Assembly: GCF_905372335.1 (NCBI RefSeq)
Contig: NZ_CAJPOU010000006.1
Span: 1 to 50,509 of the forward strand
Reading direction: 5' to 3'
DNA: 50,509 nucleotides
Origin: Streptococcus sp. A12
Lineage (GTDB): Bacteria; Bacillota; Bacilli; Lactobacillales; Streptococcaceae
Numbering within the stretch: the stretch's first letter is position 1; every line of letters begins with the position of its first letter. This document shows, piece after piece, positions 23,401-31,678 of this stretch. The notes beneath the pieces were generated by a model that worked only from the letters and a program-made list of their open reading frames with translations, was not told where the DNA came from and did not search any database. The translations under genes were made by a program, and so were the position numbers.

Positions 23401-24705
23401 TTATTTTTTCAAGTTGTAGAATGATTTCAATCCACGGTATTCAGCTACTTCACCAAGTTGGTCTTCGATACGAAGCAATTGGTTGTATTTAGCGATACGG
23501 TCTGTACGTGAAAGTGAACCAGTCTTGATTTGTCCTGCGTTTGTTGCAACTGCGATGTCAGCGATTGTTGAATCTTCAGTTTCACCTGAACGGTGTGATA
23601 CAACGGCAGTGTAACCAGCTTCTTTAGCCATTTCGATAGCTTCGAAAGTTTCAGTAAGAGTACCGATTTGGTTAACTTTGATAAGGATTGAGTTAGCAGC
23701 ACCTTCTTTGATACCACGTGCAAGGTAGTCAGTGTTTGTTACGAAGAAGTCGTCACCAACAAGTTGTACTTTCTTACCAAGACGTTCAGTAAGAGCTTTC
23801 CAACCATCCCAGTCGTTTTCATCCATACCATCTTCGATAGTGATGATTGGGTATTTGTTAACCAATTCTTCAAGGTAGTCGATTTGTTCTGCAGATGTAC
23901 GAACAGCAGCGCCTTCACCTTCAAATTTAGTGTAGTCGTATACTTTGCGTTCTTTATCGTAGAATTCTGATGATGCACAGTCAAATCCGATAAATACGTC
24001 TTTACCTGGAACATAACCAGCAGCTTCGATAGCAGCAATGATAGTTTCTACACCATCTTCAGTTCCTTCAAAACGAGGAGCGAATCCACCTTCGTCACCT
24101 ACGGCAGTTTCCAAACCACGAGATTTAAGGATTTTCTTAAGAGCGTGGAAGATTTCAGCACCGTAACGAAGAGCTTCTTTAAATGTTGGAGCACCAACTG
24201 GCAAGATCATGAACTCTTGGAAAGCGATTGGAGCATCTGAGTGAGATCCACCGTTGATGATGTTCATCATTGGAGTTGGAAGAACTTTAGTGTTGAATCC
24301 ACCAAGGTAGCTGTAAAGTGGGATTTCAAGGTAGTCAGCAGCAGCACGAGCTACAGCGATAGACACACCAAGGATTGCGTTTGCACCCAATTTACCTTTG
24401 TTAGGAGTACCGTCAAGAGCGATCATTGCACGGTCAATAGCTTGTTGATCACGTACATCGTAACCGATGATAGCTTCAGCAATGATGTTGTTTACATTGT
24501 CAACAGCTTTTTGAGTTCCAAGACCACCGTAACGAGATTTGTCACCGTCGCGAAGTTCAACTGCTTCGTGTTCACCAGTAGAAGCTCCTGATGGAACCAT
24601 ACCACGTCCGAAAGCACCTGATTCAGTATAAACTTCTACTTCAAGTGTTGGGTTACCGCGTGAGTCTAGGACTTCGCGAGCGTAAACATCAGTAATAATT
24701 GACAT
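23401..24705 (-). CDS. eno: Enolase
   Basis: The 434-residue glycolytic enzyme converting 2-phosphoglycerate to phosphoenolpyruvate. It has the N-terminal capping domain (ITDVYAREVLDSRGNPTLEVEV) and the TIM barrel with the catalytic Glu region GDEGGFAP, Mg ligands in IGFDCASSEFY, IEDGMDENDW and VGDDFFVTN, and VSHRSGETED. Full length. In streptococci it is also surface-exposed and binds plasminogen. It has a strong promoter, AAGGAGAG ribosome binding site and own terminator. Codon use is highly biased, as expected for an abundant protein. Confidence 0.98.
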   Translation of the reverse strand: MSIITDVYAREVLDSRGNPTLEVEVYTESGAFGRGMVPSGASTGEHEAVELRDGDKSRYGGLGTQKAVDNVNNIIAEAIIGYDVRDQQAIDRAMIALDGTPNKGKLGANAILGVSIAVARAAADYLEIPLYSYLGGFNTKVLPTPMMNIINGGSHSDAPIAFQEFMILPVGAPTFKEALRYGAEIFHALKKILKSRGLETAVGDEGGFAPRFEGTEDGVETIIAAIEAAGYVPGKDVFIGFDCASSEFYDKERKVYDYTKFEGEGAAVRTSAEQIDYLEELVNKYPIITIEDGMDENDWDGWKALTERLGKKVQLVGDDFFVTNTDYLARGIKEGAANSILIKVNQIGTLTETFEAIEMAKEAGYTAVVSHRSGETEDSTIADIAVATNAGQIKTGSLSRTDRIAKYNQLLRIEDQLGEVAEYRGLKSFYNLKK

Positions 24706-24744
24706 TTCTTACTCTCCTTATTGAGTTAAATTTTTTACACCTCT

Positions 24745-24773
24745 ATGATACCTTAAAAATACGCGTTTTTCAA
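24745..24773 (-). promoter_or_regulatory. Promoter of eno
   Basis: -35 TTGAAA (24768-24773), 17-nt spacer and -10 TATCAT (24745-24750) on the minus strand. Confidence 0.7.
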
Positions 24774-24855
24774 GAAAAAACGTTATCTTTGTGCAGATTT
24801 TCCTTAACTTTATCAAGAAATCGCTTTCTTTTTGTTTGCATCAGCCTTTATTCGT

Positions 24856-24886
24856 TTGGCATTTTCAACCTAAAGTATGATATACT
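24856..24886 (+). promoter_or_regulatory. Promoter of the yueI-like gene, giving a probable leaderless transcript
   Basis: Extended -10 TGATATACT (-10 at 24881-24886) with a possible -35 TTGGCA (24856-24861, 19 nt). The -10 ends 6 nt before the ATG at 24893, so transcription should begin at or next to the start codon. No Shine-Dalgarno sequence is present. Confidence 0.6.
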
Positions 24887-24892
24887 ATTCTT

Positions 24893-25336
24893 ATGACTGA
24901 TCTATCTAAAGAAATTATGGAAAAGGCTAACGGTGGCCTAAAATTAAATCCTGATGAACAGCGTCGCTTTCTAGGTACATTTGAAGAGCGCGTTCTAGGA
25001 TATGCCGATTTAAAAACAAGCAATAGCCCTCAGCTTCAAAAGGGCTTTTTGAAGGTGCTGAAAAGCTTGAATGAACAAGCTGACCCTCTCTTTGTAAAGA
25101 TCTCTCCAAATGTTGATTCTAGCGTCCAGTTGAGCTATCTAAAACAAGCAAAAGAATTTGGTTGCCAGGCTACAATTGTTTCGGAGGAACACGACTCCTC
25201 TCCTTTTGGGCTCGTGATTCATACAGATGCACCAGTGACCACTACTGACAAGGACATCCGTTCTTCTTTTGCAGATCTCTGGGAGGAAGAAAAGAAACCG
25301 ACCAAACCTTCTCTTTGGAAGAAATGGTTTGGTTGA
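24893..25336 (+). CDS. DUF1694 (YueI-like) protein
   Basis: A 147-residue cytoplasmic protein of the YueI/DUF1694 family. The N-terminal GLKLNPDEQRRFLGTFEERV and a central alpha/beta part (TIVSEEHDSSPFGLVIHTDAPV) are typical. The fold may be related to ribosomal-L30e-like or nucleic-acid-binding proteins (inference). The C-terminus ends in a basic, Trp-rich tail (KPSLWKKWFG). There is no ribosome binding site, and the -10 box ends 6 nt before the ATG, so the message is probably leaderless. It has its own terminator. Confidence 0.83.
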   Translation: MTDLSKEIMEKANGGLKLNPDEQRRFLGTFEERVLGYADLKTSNSPQLQKGFLKVLKSLNEQADPLFVKISPNVDSSVQLSYLKQAKEFGCQATIVSEEHDSSPFGLVIHTDAPVTTTDKDIRSSFADLWEEEKKPTKPSLWKKWFG

Positions 25337-25379
25337 TCAGAGCTGTCCCTTAGACATTTTATTAGTATTTAACATTAGA

Positions 25380-25410
25380 TAGAAAAAAGCGGTTTAACCG
25401 CTTTTTTCTA
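25380..25410. terminator. Bidirectional terminator containing the glycerate kinase stop codon
   Basis: Near-perfect palindrome: A6, GCGGTT, TAA, CCGC, T6 (25381-25409). It ends the YueI-like gene on the plus strand and glycerate kinase on the minus strand, whose TAA stop (25394-25396) lies inside the loop. Confidence 0.9.
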
Positions 25411-26512
25411 TGCTTAATAGATTACCGATATTTCTAGCTGTAAAGAGAAGATTTCCCCTCGCATCCTTCAGAAGTTGCTCTAAACTATCGGGATATTTCG
25501 TAATAGAAAAGGCACCGACTATATTTTCAAATGGGAGACTTGGTAAATCATCTGAAAGACTACCACAAATGGCTATTACTGGGATTCCTTTTGGGGTTCG
25601 TCTCGCAACCCCTATCGGAGCTTTCCCGGATAGACTCTGATGGTCCAGTCGTCCTTCACCGACAATAACCAAGTCTGCGTTGGCTACTTTGGAGTCAAAG
25701 TCGATCAGATCTAAACAGCTATCGATCCCTGATACCAGTTTCGCTTGCGCGAAGGCATAAAGACCCGCAGCAAGCCCTCCACCAGCTCCCATCCCTGCTT
25801 GAGTCAAAATACTTGAACAGTGCTTTTCGTAAAAGCTGTAAATAGCTTGATCCACTTGCTCAAACATATTGGGACTGAGCCCCTTTTGTTTTCCAAAAAT
25901 ATAGGTCGCACCATCTAGTCCACATAAGGGATTGGAAACATCTGCTAAAATCTGTATCTGGACATCATCTGGGACCTTGAACGCTTCCTCTTTACGGATG
26001 GAATCCCATTCTAAAAGACTTTGTCCACAGGCCTTTAATTCTCTTCCTTCTCGATCATAGAATTGGTAGCCTAGTCCTACTGCAAGTCCCAGGCCCCCAT
26101 CATTGGTCGCTGTTCCTCCAACCCCGATATAAATCTCCTTTTTCCCCTGTTTGATTAAATAACAAATCAGTTCACCAATTCCTCGGGTTTCTAGGTCAAG
26201 TGGACGGCGTTGATTAACTGGAATTTTTCCTAAACCGATCAAGTCGGCTACTTCAAAGAGAACCAAAGAATCCTTCTCCATATACCGCATTTCTACCGGC
26301 TCTCCAAATGGACCTGTGACAAGGGTAAAAGTTTCCTTCAATCCCAATGAGTAGCTGATGGCATCCACTGTCCCTTCCCCACCATCTCCAACAGGACAGG
26401 TGTGCGGTTCTACATCGAGGAGAGACTGACGCAAGCCTTCTGCAATAATTTCCGCTACATCTTTCGCAGGTAAGCTTTCTTTGAATGAATCTGGAGCTAT
26501 TAAAACTTTCAT
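25394..26512 (-). CDS. garK: Glycerate kinase
   Basis: A 372-residue enzyme of the GarK/GlxK family phosphorylating glycerate to 2-phosphoglycerate, feeding the enolase step. It begins MKVLIAPDSFKESLPAKDVA, the family hallmark, and contains CPVGDGGEGTVDA, GVGGTATNDGGLG, and GAGGGLAAGL. ATG 26512 is chosen because AAAGGAG lies 8 nt upstream and the conserved domain starts there; the frame extends to 26647 only through the ezrA terminator region. The stop codon is inside the terminator hairpin. It is separated from ezrA by a terminator, so it is probably transcribed alone. Confidence 0.93.
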   Translation of the reverse strand: MKVLIAPDSFKESLPAKDVAEIIAEGLRQSLLDVEPHTCPVGDGGEGTVDAISYSLGLKETFTLVTGPFGEPVEMRYMEKDSLVLFEVADLIGLGKIPVNQRRPLDLETRGIGELICYLIKQGKKEIYIGVGGTATNDGGLGLAVGLGYQFYDREGRELKACGQSLLEWDSIRKEEAFKVPDDVQIQILADVSNPLCGLDGATYIFGKQKGLSPNMFEQVDQAIYSFYEKHCSSILTQAGMGAGGGLAAGLYAFAQAKLVSGIDSCLDLIDFDSKVANADLVIVGEGRLDHQSLSGKAPIGVARRTPKGIPVIAICGSLSDDLPSLPFENIVGAFSITKYPDSLEQLLKDARGNLLFTARNIGNLLSIEKSG

Positions 26513-26559
26513 GGACTCATCTCCTTTTTCTATCCTTCCCTTTCCCATCACAGCTTCAT

Positions 26560-26600
26560 TTCCATAAAAAAACATCCAGGAATATTCTCCTGGATGTTTT
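26560..26600 (-). terminator. Terminator of ezrA
   Basis: Stem ACATCCAGGA/TCCTGGATGT (26572-26581 with 26588-26597), followed on the minus strand by a T7 run. Confidence 0.9.
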
Positions 26601-26603
26601 AGA

Positions 26604-28328
26604 TTAGAATCGGATGGATTCTCTTGTTTTTTCAAATGAGGTAACAAATCTCTCTGTTACTCCTGGTTCAACTGTTTCCAATGCTTCTGAAATGACTTTG
26701 AATGAAGCAGGATAGTCGTACTCTTTTTCAAAGATGTACAAGGCTTCATCAAACGCTGCTTGGACATGATCGTCGAATGAACGATAGCGATTTGAGTATT
26801 GAAGCAACTGCTCTGTTAGAGTAGCATATTGTACTAATTTGTAAGTTTCTTCCTCTAACTCTGTCATATCGTTGGTCAAAATATCCAGGAGACGGTTGGC
26901 GTTTTCGATATTGACACGACGACCTTCTAACTCAGCCAAGAGAGCTTCTGTGTTATCACTTGCAGTGAAGAAGATAGTAAGGAAGGATTGAGGGATTCCA
27001 GGTAAGTTACGCTTATCCATGTAACGCTTAATGGCATGTAAACGGTTGGCGTAGATATTTACCTTTTGACGAGCATTTGTGTCGTCTTTCTCAATCTTAG
27101 ACAAGGTTTCGCTCAAAGCAATTTGATCATCTTCAATCTCTTTCAAACGTTCTTCAATCGCTTCTAACTCTTCTTGAAGGATAGAGTAGGCTTTTTGAGT
27201 TTCAGATGTATCCTTCAAGGCATCTTCTACAACGAGCTCTTGAGCAGTTAATTCAGCTTCTAACTCTTTCAAATGATTTTCCTTGAGTTCTTTGCTTTCA
27301 AATGTTTTGCTGAGACGTTCAACTTCTTCTGCTAAACTCTTGTTATTTTCCTTCGCATGGGCAAGGTAACCTGGTAAGGCTTTGACCAATTTTTCAACAA
27401 CTTTGTGTGATTCAATTTCACGAGTGAAAATATCATACAAAGCGTTGATTTCTTCTTGAATTTGCTCATTTTCATAGAGCGCATTATCTAATTCAAGAGC
27501 AGCAACATTTTGTAGGTTGGCTTTCAAAGCTGCATGCAATTGTTGGAACCGTGCTTCCAAATCAGTCTCTGTAAAATGATAACCAGATTCCAAAAGTTTG
27601 CGATGACCAGCTTCCAAATCTTCCAATTGATCAGGAAGAGTTGTTTGGACATCCTTCACAATTGCAGGAACTTTTTCAACAATATGCGTCAAGGCTACAA
27701 TGTGGTTTTCAGCTGTATCCAAAATTTCAGCAGCTTCAACAGGGTCACCTGATGAATTCAAGGTTACAAATTTTGAAAACTCAACTTGAATATTTTCAGC
27801 TTGCTTCTCAATTTCGGGAAGCGCTGGGCCGTATGCATCTTGATCAGAAGCTACTTGTTTTTGCAAGTTTTCAAACATATCCAAGGCATGAACAACCCGA
27901 CCGCTATTCATTTCTTCTTTTTCTTTTAATTCAGATAAAGCTTGACGGATGGCCTTGATGTCTTCATCAATTAATTGAACCTGACTCTCAATATTTCCAA
28001 TTGCTTGCTTGGCTTTTAAAAAGCGGAAAGAATTGTTGTAGCCTTCTGCTTCAAAGAGGTTGTTCTCGATATCAGCAAAAGAATTGAGGGATAGGTCCAC
28101 CCATTTTTGATTCCATTCACGAAATGCAACTTGACTTTGACCAATCAAATGCATATTCTTCACTTCTTCTACTTCATCATTTACCGGAAGGTTATACAAC
28201 TCTTCTTTTCGTTCTTCCAGAGATGCCAGTAAGGCTTCGTTACGCTTTCTCAATAAGATTGCCACTACATATCCTAAAATCAAGAGGACCCCAATGACAA
28301 TAATGAGAATAATTAGTCCACGAGACAT
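26604..28328 (-). CDS. ezrA: Septation ring formation regulator EzrA
   Basis: A 574-residue cell-division protein: one N-terminal transmembrane helix (about residues 4-26), then a long cytoplasmic series of spectrin-like coiled-coil repeats (residues ~30-540). The C-terminal YSNRYRSFDDHVQAAFDEAL region matches the conserved QNR patch area. EzrA binds FtsZ and links it to peptidoglycan synthesis at the septum. Full length for the family. It has AAGGAG before the ATG, its own promoter after gyrB, and a terminator. Confidence 0.96.
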   Translation of the reverse strand: MSRGLIILIIVIGVLLILGYVVAILLRKRNEALLASLEERKEELYNLPVNDEVEEVKNMHLIGQSQVAFREWNQKWVDLSLNSFADIENNLFEAEGYNNSFRFLKAKQAIGNIESQVQLIDEDIKAIRQALSELKEKEEMNSGRVVHALDMFENLQKQVASDQDAYGPALPEIEKQAENIQVEFSKFVTLNSSGDPVEAAEILDTAENHIVALTHIVEKVPAIVKDVQTTLPDQLEDLEAGHRKLLESGYHFTETDLEARFQQLHAALKANLQNVAALELDNALYENEQIQEEINALYDIFTREIESHKVVEKLVKALPGYLAHAKENNKSLAEEVERLSKTFESKELKENHLKELEAELTAQELVVEDALKDTSETQKAYSILQEELEAIEERLKEIEDDQIALSETLSKIEKDDTNARQKVNIYANRLHAIKRYMDKRNLPGIPQSFLTIFFTASDNTEALLAELEGRRVNIENANRLLDILTNDMTELEEETYKLVQYATLTEQLLQYSNRYRSFDDHVQAAFDEALYIFEKEYDYPASFKVISEALETVEPGVTERFVTSFEKTRESIRF

Positions 28329-28370
28329 ATAAAAACTCCTTCATTAAATTACTTGAAAGTAATCGTAGTT

Positions 28371-28401
28371 ATTATATCATAAATATTCGAATAATTGGCA
28401 A
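28371..28401 (-). promoter_or_regulatory. Promoter of ezrA
   Basis: Extended -10 TGATATAAT (-10 at 28371-28376) with a possible -35 TTGCCA (28396-28401, 19 nt) between gyrB and ezrA. Confidence 0.6.
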
Positions 28402-28414
28402 ATATCGCAGAATT

Positions 28415-30364
28415 TTATACATCAAGTGTACTAAATTCGGCATTTTCTTCGATAAATTCACGACGAGGTTCTACTCGATCCCCCATGAGCATATCAAAGA
28501 TTTTATCTGCTTCTGCTGCATCATCAACTGTCACACGCGCCATGAGGCGATGTTCTGGGTTCATCGTTGTTTCCCAGAGCTGATGATCATCCATCTCACC
28601 CAAACCTTTGTATCGTTGAATCGTTGGTTTGGAACGACCTTCAGAATAGCGCTCCAAGGCTTCAGCCAATTCTGCTTCTTGGTTGGCTCCTGGTTGGATG
28701 TATTCTTTGATTTCACTACCGACTTTTACACCATAGATTGGTGGTTGGGCGATGTAAACATAGCCTGCCTCCAAAACTGGTTTCATATAGCGATAGATCA
28801 AGGTTAAGAGGAGGGTTCGAATATGGGCTCCATCGACATCGGCATCTGTCATGATGACTAATTTTTGATAACGGGCTTTCGATACGTCAAATTCTGCACC
28901 AAAACCGGTTCCCATAGCTGTGAAAAGACTACGAATTTCTTCATTGGCTAAAATCTTGTCCATGCTGGCTTTTTCCACGTTGAGGATTTTCCCTCGAATA
29001 GGGAGAATCGCCTGGAACTCCCGGTTTCGACCTGATTTAGCAGATCCTCCGGCAGAGTCTCCTTCAACGATGAAGAGTTCTGTCTCAGCTGGATTGTTAG
29101 ATGAACAGTCTGCTAATTTACCAGGAAGGTTTGAGATTTCTAAACCAGATTTCTTACGGGTGACTTCACGGGCGCGCTTAGCAGCAACACGCGCTTTGGC
29201 AGCCAAAATTCCCTTTTCGACAATTTTCTTAGCAATCTGCGGATTTTCCAACAAGAAATCAGAGAAGGCATCGCTGAACAAGCGGTTGGTAATCTTCACC
29301 ACTTCAGAGTTTCCAAGTTTGGTCTTGGTTTGTCCTTCAAACTGTGGATTTGGATGTTTGACAGAAATCACTGCCGTCAACCCTTCCCGGACATCTTCCC
29401 CTGTTAGATTTTCTTCATTGTCTTTGAGAAGTTTATTCTTACGCGCATAGTCGTTGATAACACGGGTCAAAGCTGTACGGAAACCTTGTTCATGAGTCCC
29501 CCCTTCATGGGTATGGATGTTATTGGCAAAACTCATGACGGTTTCGTGGTAACCAGTCGTATACTGCATGGCTACTTCAACCGTGATATCATCCAATTCT
29601 CCATCGGTATAAATCGGAGTTTCGAAGATGACATCCTTGTTTTCGTTGATGTATTCTACATAACTAGCAATCCCACCCTCATAGTGGTAATCTTTTGTTT
29701 GCTCCTGCCCTTCACGCTTGTCTGTGATCGAGATCCGTAAGCCACGGTTCAAGAAGGCTAGCTCTTGAATCCGTTTGTTCAACTTGTCAAAGTCAAATTC
29801 AGTGGTTTCTGTGAAAATCTCTGGGTCTGGAGTAAAATGAACGGTTGTACCAGTTCGATCAGTTTCACCGATCACTTCAAGATCTGCAACGACTTGCCCA
29901 CGTTTGTATTCTTGGTAATGAATTTGGCCATTCTTATGGACGTGAACATCTAACTGAGTCGACAAGGCATTTACGACGGATGATCCAACTCCATGGAGTC
30001 CACCTGAAACCTTGTACCCACCACCGCCAAATTTTCCTCCCGCATGGAGAACGGTAAAGACAGTCTCAACCGCTGGACGACCCGTTTTTTCTTGAATGTC
30101 AACCGGAATCCCCCGTCCATCATCGACGACTGTAATCGAATTGTCCGCTTCGATAAAGACTTCGATATGGCTAGCAAATCCTGCAAGGGCCTCATCGATT
30201 GAGTTATCGACGATTTCCCAGACCAAATGGTGAAGACCTTCTTTAGAAGTGGATCCAATATACATCCCCGGACGCATCCGAACTGCTTCTAAACCTTCTA
30301 AAACCTGAATCTGACTGGCATCATATTCTTGACCAGTCGTTTCTTGCTTCAATTCTTCTGTCAT
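28415..30364 (-). CDS. gyrB: DNA gyrase subunit B
   Basis: A 649-residue ATPase subunit of DNA gyrase. The GHKL ATPase domain shows EIVDNSIDEALAG, DDGRGIPVD, and GGLHGVGSSVVNALS. The transducer domain follows, then TOPRIM with VEGDSAGGSAKSGRNREFQ and the acidic DADVDGAHI. The C-terminal tail ends EENAEFSTLDV, as in gyrase rather than ParE. It lies 12 bp after the HAD gene, in one operon, with AAAGGGAAAG as ribosome binding site. No terminator is visible before ezrA, so read-through is possible. Confidence 0.97.
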   Translation of the reverse strand: MTEELKQETTGQEYDASQIQVLEGLEAVRMRPGMYIGSTSKEGLHHLVWEIVDNSIDEALAGFASHIEVFIEADNSITVVDDGRGIPVDIQEKTGRPAVETVFTVLHAGGKFGGGGYKVSGGLHGVGSSVVNALSTQLDVHVHKNGQIHYQEYKRGQVVADLEVIGETDRTGTTVHFTPDPEIFTETTEFDFDKLNKRIQELAFLNRGLRISITDKREGQEQTKDYHYEGGIASYVEYINENKDVIFETPIYTDGELDDITVEVAMQYTTGYHETVMSFANNIHTHEGGTHEQGFRTALTRVINDYARKNKLLKDNEENLTGEDVREGLTAVISVKHPNPQFEGQTKTKLGNSEVVKITNRLFSDAFSDFLLENPQIAKKIVEKGILAAKARVAAKRAREVTRKKSGLEISNLPGKLADCSSNNPAETELFIVEGDSAGGSAKSGRNREFQAILPIRGKILNVEKASMDKILANEEIRSLFTAMGTGFGAEFDVSKARYQKLVIMTDADVDGAHIRTLLLTLIYRYMKPVLEAGYVYIAQPPIYGVKVGSEIKEYIQPGANQEAELAEALERYSEGRSKPTIQRYKGLGEMDDHQLWETTMNPEHRLMARVTVDDAAEADKIFDMLMGDRVEPRREFIEENAEFSTLDV

Positions 30365-30376
30365 TCTTTCCCTTTT

Positions 30377-30940
30377 CTAATTAAAAATATAGGCACTTAA
30401 TTGATCCATTGAGTCGAACAAATAGGTCGCCATGCCAGCTCTCTGACCAGCTTCGATATCAATCGGGCGATCTCCAATCACCAAGCCAGACTCAATCGCA
30501 TACTTGTCTTTTAGATACAACATGGACGTAGGATCTGGTTTACGTGGAAAACCATCATCAGCTGTCACAACTTCTGTAAAGTAATGACGAATCCCTGTTT
30601 TTTCTAAGATGGTCTCTACATGATGGTCACGGTGAGAAACCAAAAAATGACGGGCTCCGACTGCTGTCAGACGATGCAATAACTCCTCAGTCCCCTCGAA
30701 TAAGCAGGGGATTTCAAGAGCTTCTTTCTCTCGCTGTTTATACTCTCCCAAAAAGTCTGGAAGGTCTGAGGCAAACTGCTGAACAGCATAATCCGTGGAA
30801 ACCTTTAAAGCTGCATAAACGGAATCATGATCAGCCTCCCTTTGGAAATACTTTAAGGTCGCTACAAAAGCTTTTGTAGAGATCTCATAATTGTCCAATA
30901 AAGTCCCACCAAGATCCCATATAAAATCATGATAATCCAT
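30377..30940 (-). CDS. HAD-IA family hydrolase with atypical DLGGT motif
   Basis: A 187-residue haloacid dehalogenase-like protein with a cap domain (about residues 18-80). Motif I is DFIWDLGGTLLD: the nucleophile D9 is present, but the usual second Asp (D+2), the general acid/base, is Gly11. Motif II FLVSHRD, motif III FPRKPDP and motif IV GLVIGDRPIDIEAG are present. The substitution also occurs in pneumococcal relatives (recollection), so it is probably a family trait and may mean altered chemistry. It precedes gyrB by 12 bp. No Shine-Dalgarno is seen, and a TATAAT ends 7 nt before the ATG, so the operon message is probably leaderless. Confidence 0.87.
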   Translation of the reverse strand: MDYHDFIWDLGGTLLDNYEISTKAFVATLKYFQREADHDSVYAALKVSTDYAVQQFASDLPDFLGEYKQREKEALEIPCLFEGTEELLHRLTAVGARHFLVSHRDHHVETILEKTGIRHYFTEVVTADDGFPRKPDPTSMLYLKDKYAIESGLVIGDRPIDIEAGQRAGMATYLFDSMDQLSAYIFN

Positions 30941-30947
30941 AGCTTCA

Positions 30948-30956
30948 ATTATACCA
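30948..30956 (-). promoter_or_regulatory. Promoter of the HAD-gyrB operon, probable leaderless start
   Basis: Extended -10 TGGTATAAT (-10 at 30948-30953) ends 7 nt before the ATG at 30940; no convincing -35 at 17 nt. Confidence 0.65.
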
Positions 30957-31070
30957 TAATTTTCAAAAAATTGCTTGTAAAGTCAATGTTTTCACGGTTT
31001 TTTTACAGTCATCTCCCACCTGTTTTACTTTCATTCAGAAAGCATTTACATTTTGGCAAAAGTAGCCTAT

Positions 31071-31108
31071 AAAAAAATGAAGACAGGAATTTTCCTACCT
31101 TCATTTTT
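31071..31108 (-). terminator. Terminator of the dinG-yeiH-rodA-DJ-1 operon
   Basis: Hairpin AATGAAG..AGGA/TCCT..CTTCATT followed by T7 on the minus strand, just past the DJ-1 gene stop. Confidence 0.85.
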
Positions 31109-31119
31109 CTTCTCAACAA

Positions 31120-31677
31120 CTATGGGGCCGATGTTCCAAAAACATCTTGATAGAGCATCCCTTCTCTCAATGCTGTGGCATCTCCACCAAAATGGTTGAC
31201 CAGGGCATAGGAAAAAGCAAGTGCTGTTGCAGGACCCCGACTGGTCAAAATGTGACCATCCTGAACCACTGCTTCCTTCACATAATGCTCTCTTCCAATT
31301 TCTTTTTCGAAGCCATCATAGCAGGTATAGCGTTTTTCATCAAGTAGTCCAGCTCGATCCAACACAATCGGAGCTGCACAAATAGCTGCTAGACTTTTTC
31401 CTTGGTCATGGGCTTCTTTTAAAGACTGGATCAAGCCTTCATGGTCGCGTAGATTTGCTGCTCCCGGCATCCCTCCTGGAAGGACAATGCCATCAAAATG
31501 ATCCAACGAACCAGACCAGACCTCATCTACCTTCACTGTGATCCCATGAGAACCTGTCACTTCTGGATCAAATCCAACCATCAAACACTCGATTGCTGCT
31601 CTTCGCAAGACATCGACAACGGTCAGAGCTTCGATTTCCTCGAAACCATTTGCTAACATCACTGCTACTTTTGTCAT
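31120..31677 (-). CDS. DJ-1/PfpI (ThiJ) family protein
   Basis: A 185-residue class I glutamine amidotransferase-like protein. The nucleophile Cys lies in LAAICAAPIVL, the conserved Glu in NGFEEIEA near residue 14, and VLPGGMPGAANL is typical of the DJ-1 group. Members act as protein/nucleotide deglycases, glyoxalases or redox chaperones; the exact activity is not visible. It starts 1 bp after the rodA stop and is the last gene of its operon. Confidence 0.92.
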   Translation of the reverse strand: MTKVAVMLANGFEEIEALTVVDVLRRAAIECLMVGFDPEVTGSHGITVKVDEVWSGSLDHFDGIVLPGGMPGAANLRDHEGLIQSLKEAHDQGKSLAAICAAPIVLDRAGLLDEKRYTCYDGFEKEIGREHYVKEAVVQDGHILTSRGPATALAFSYALVNHFGGDATALREGMLYQDVFGTSAP

Positions 31678-31678
31678 A

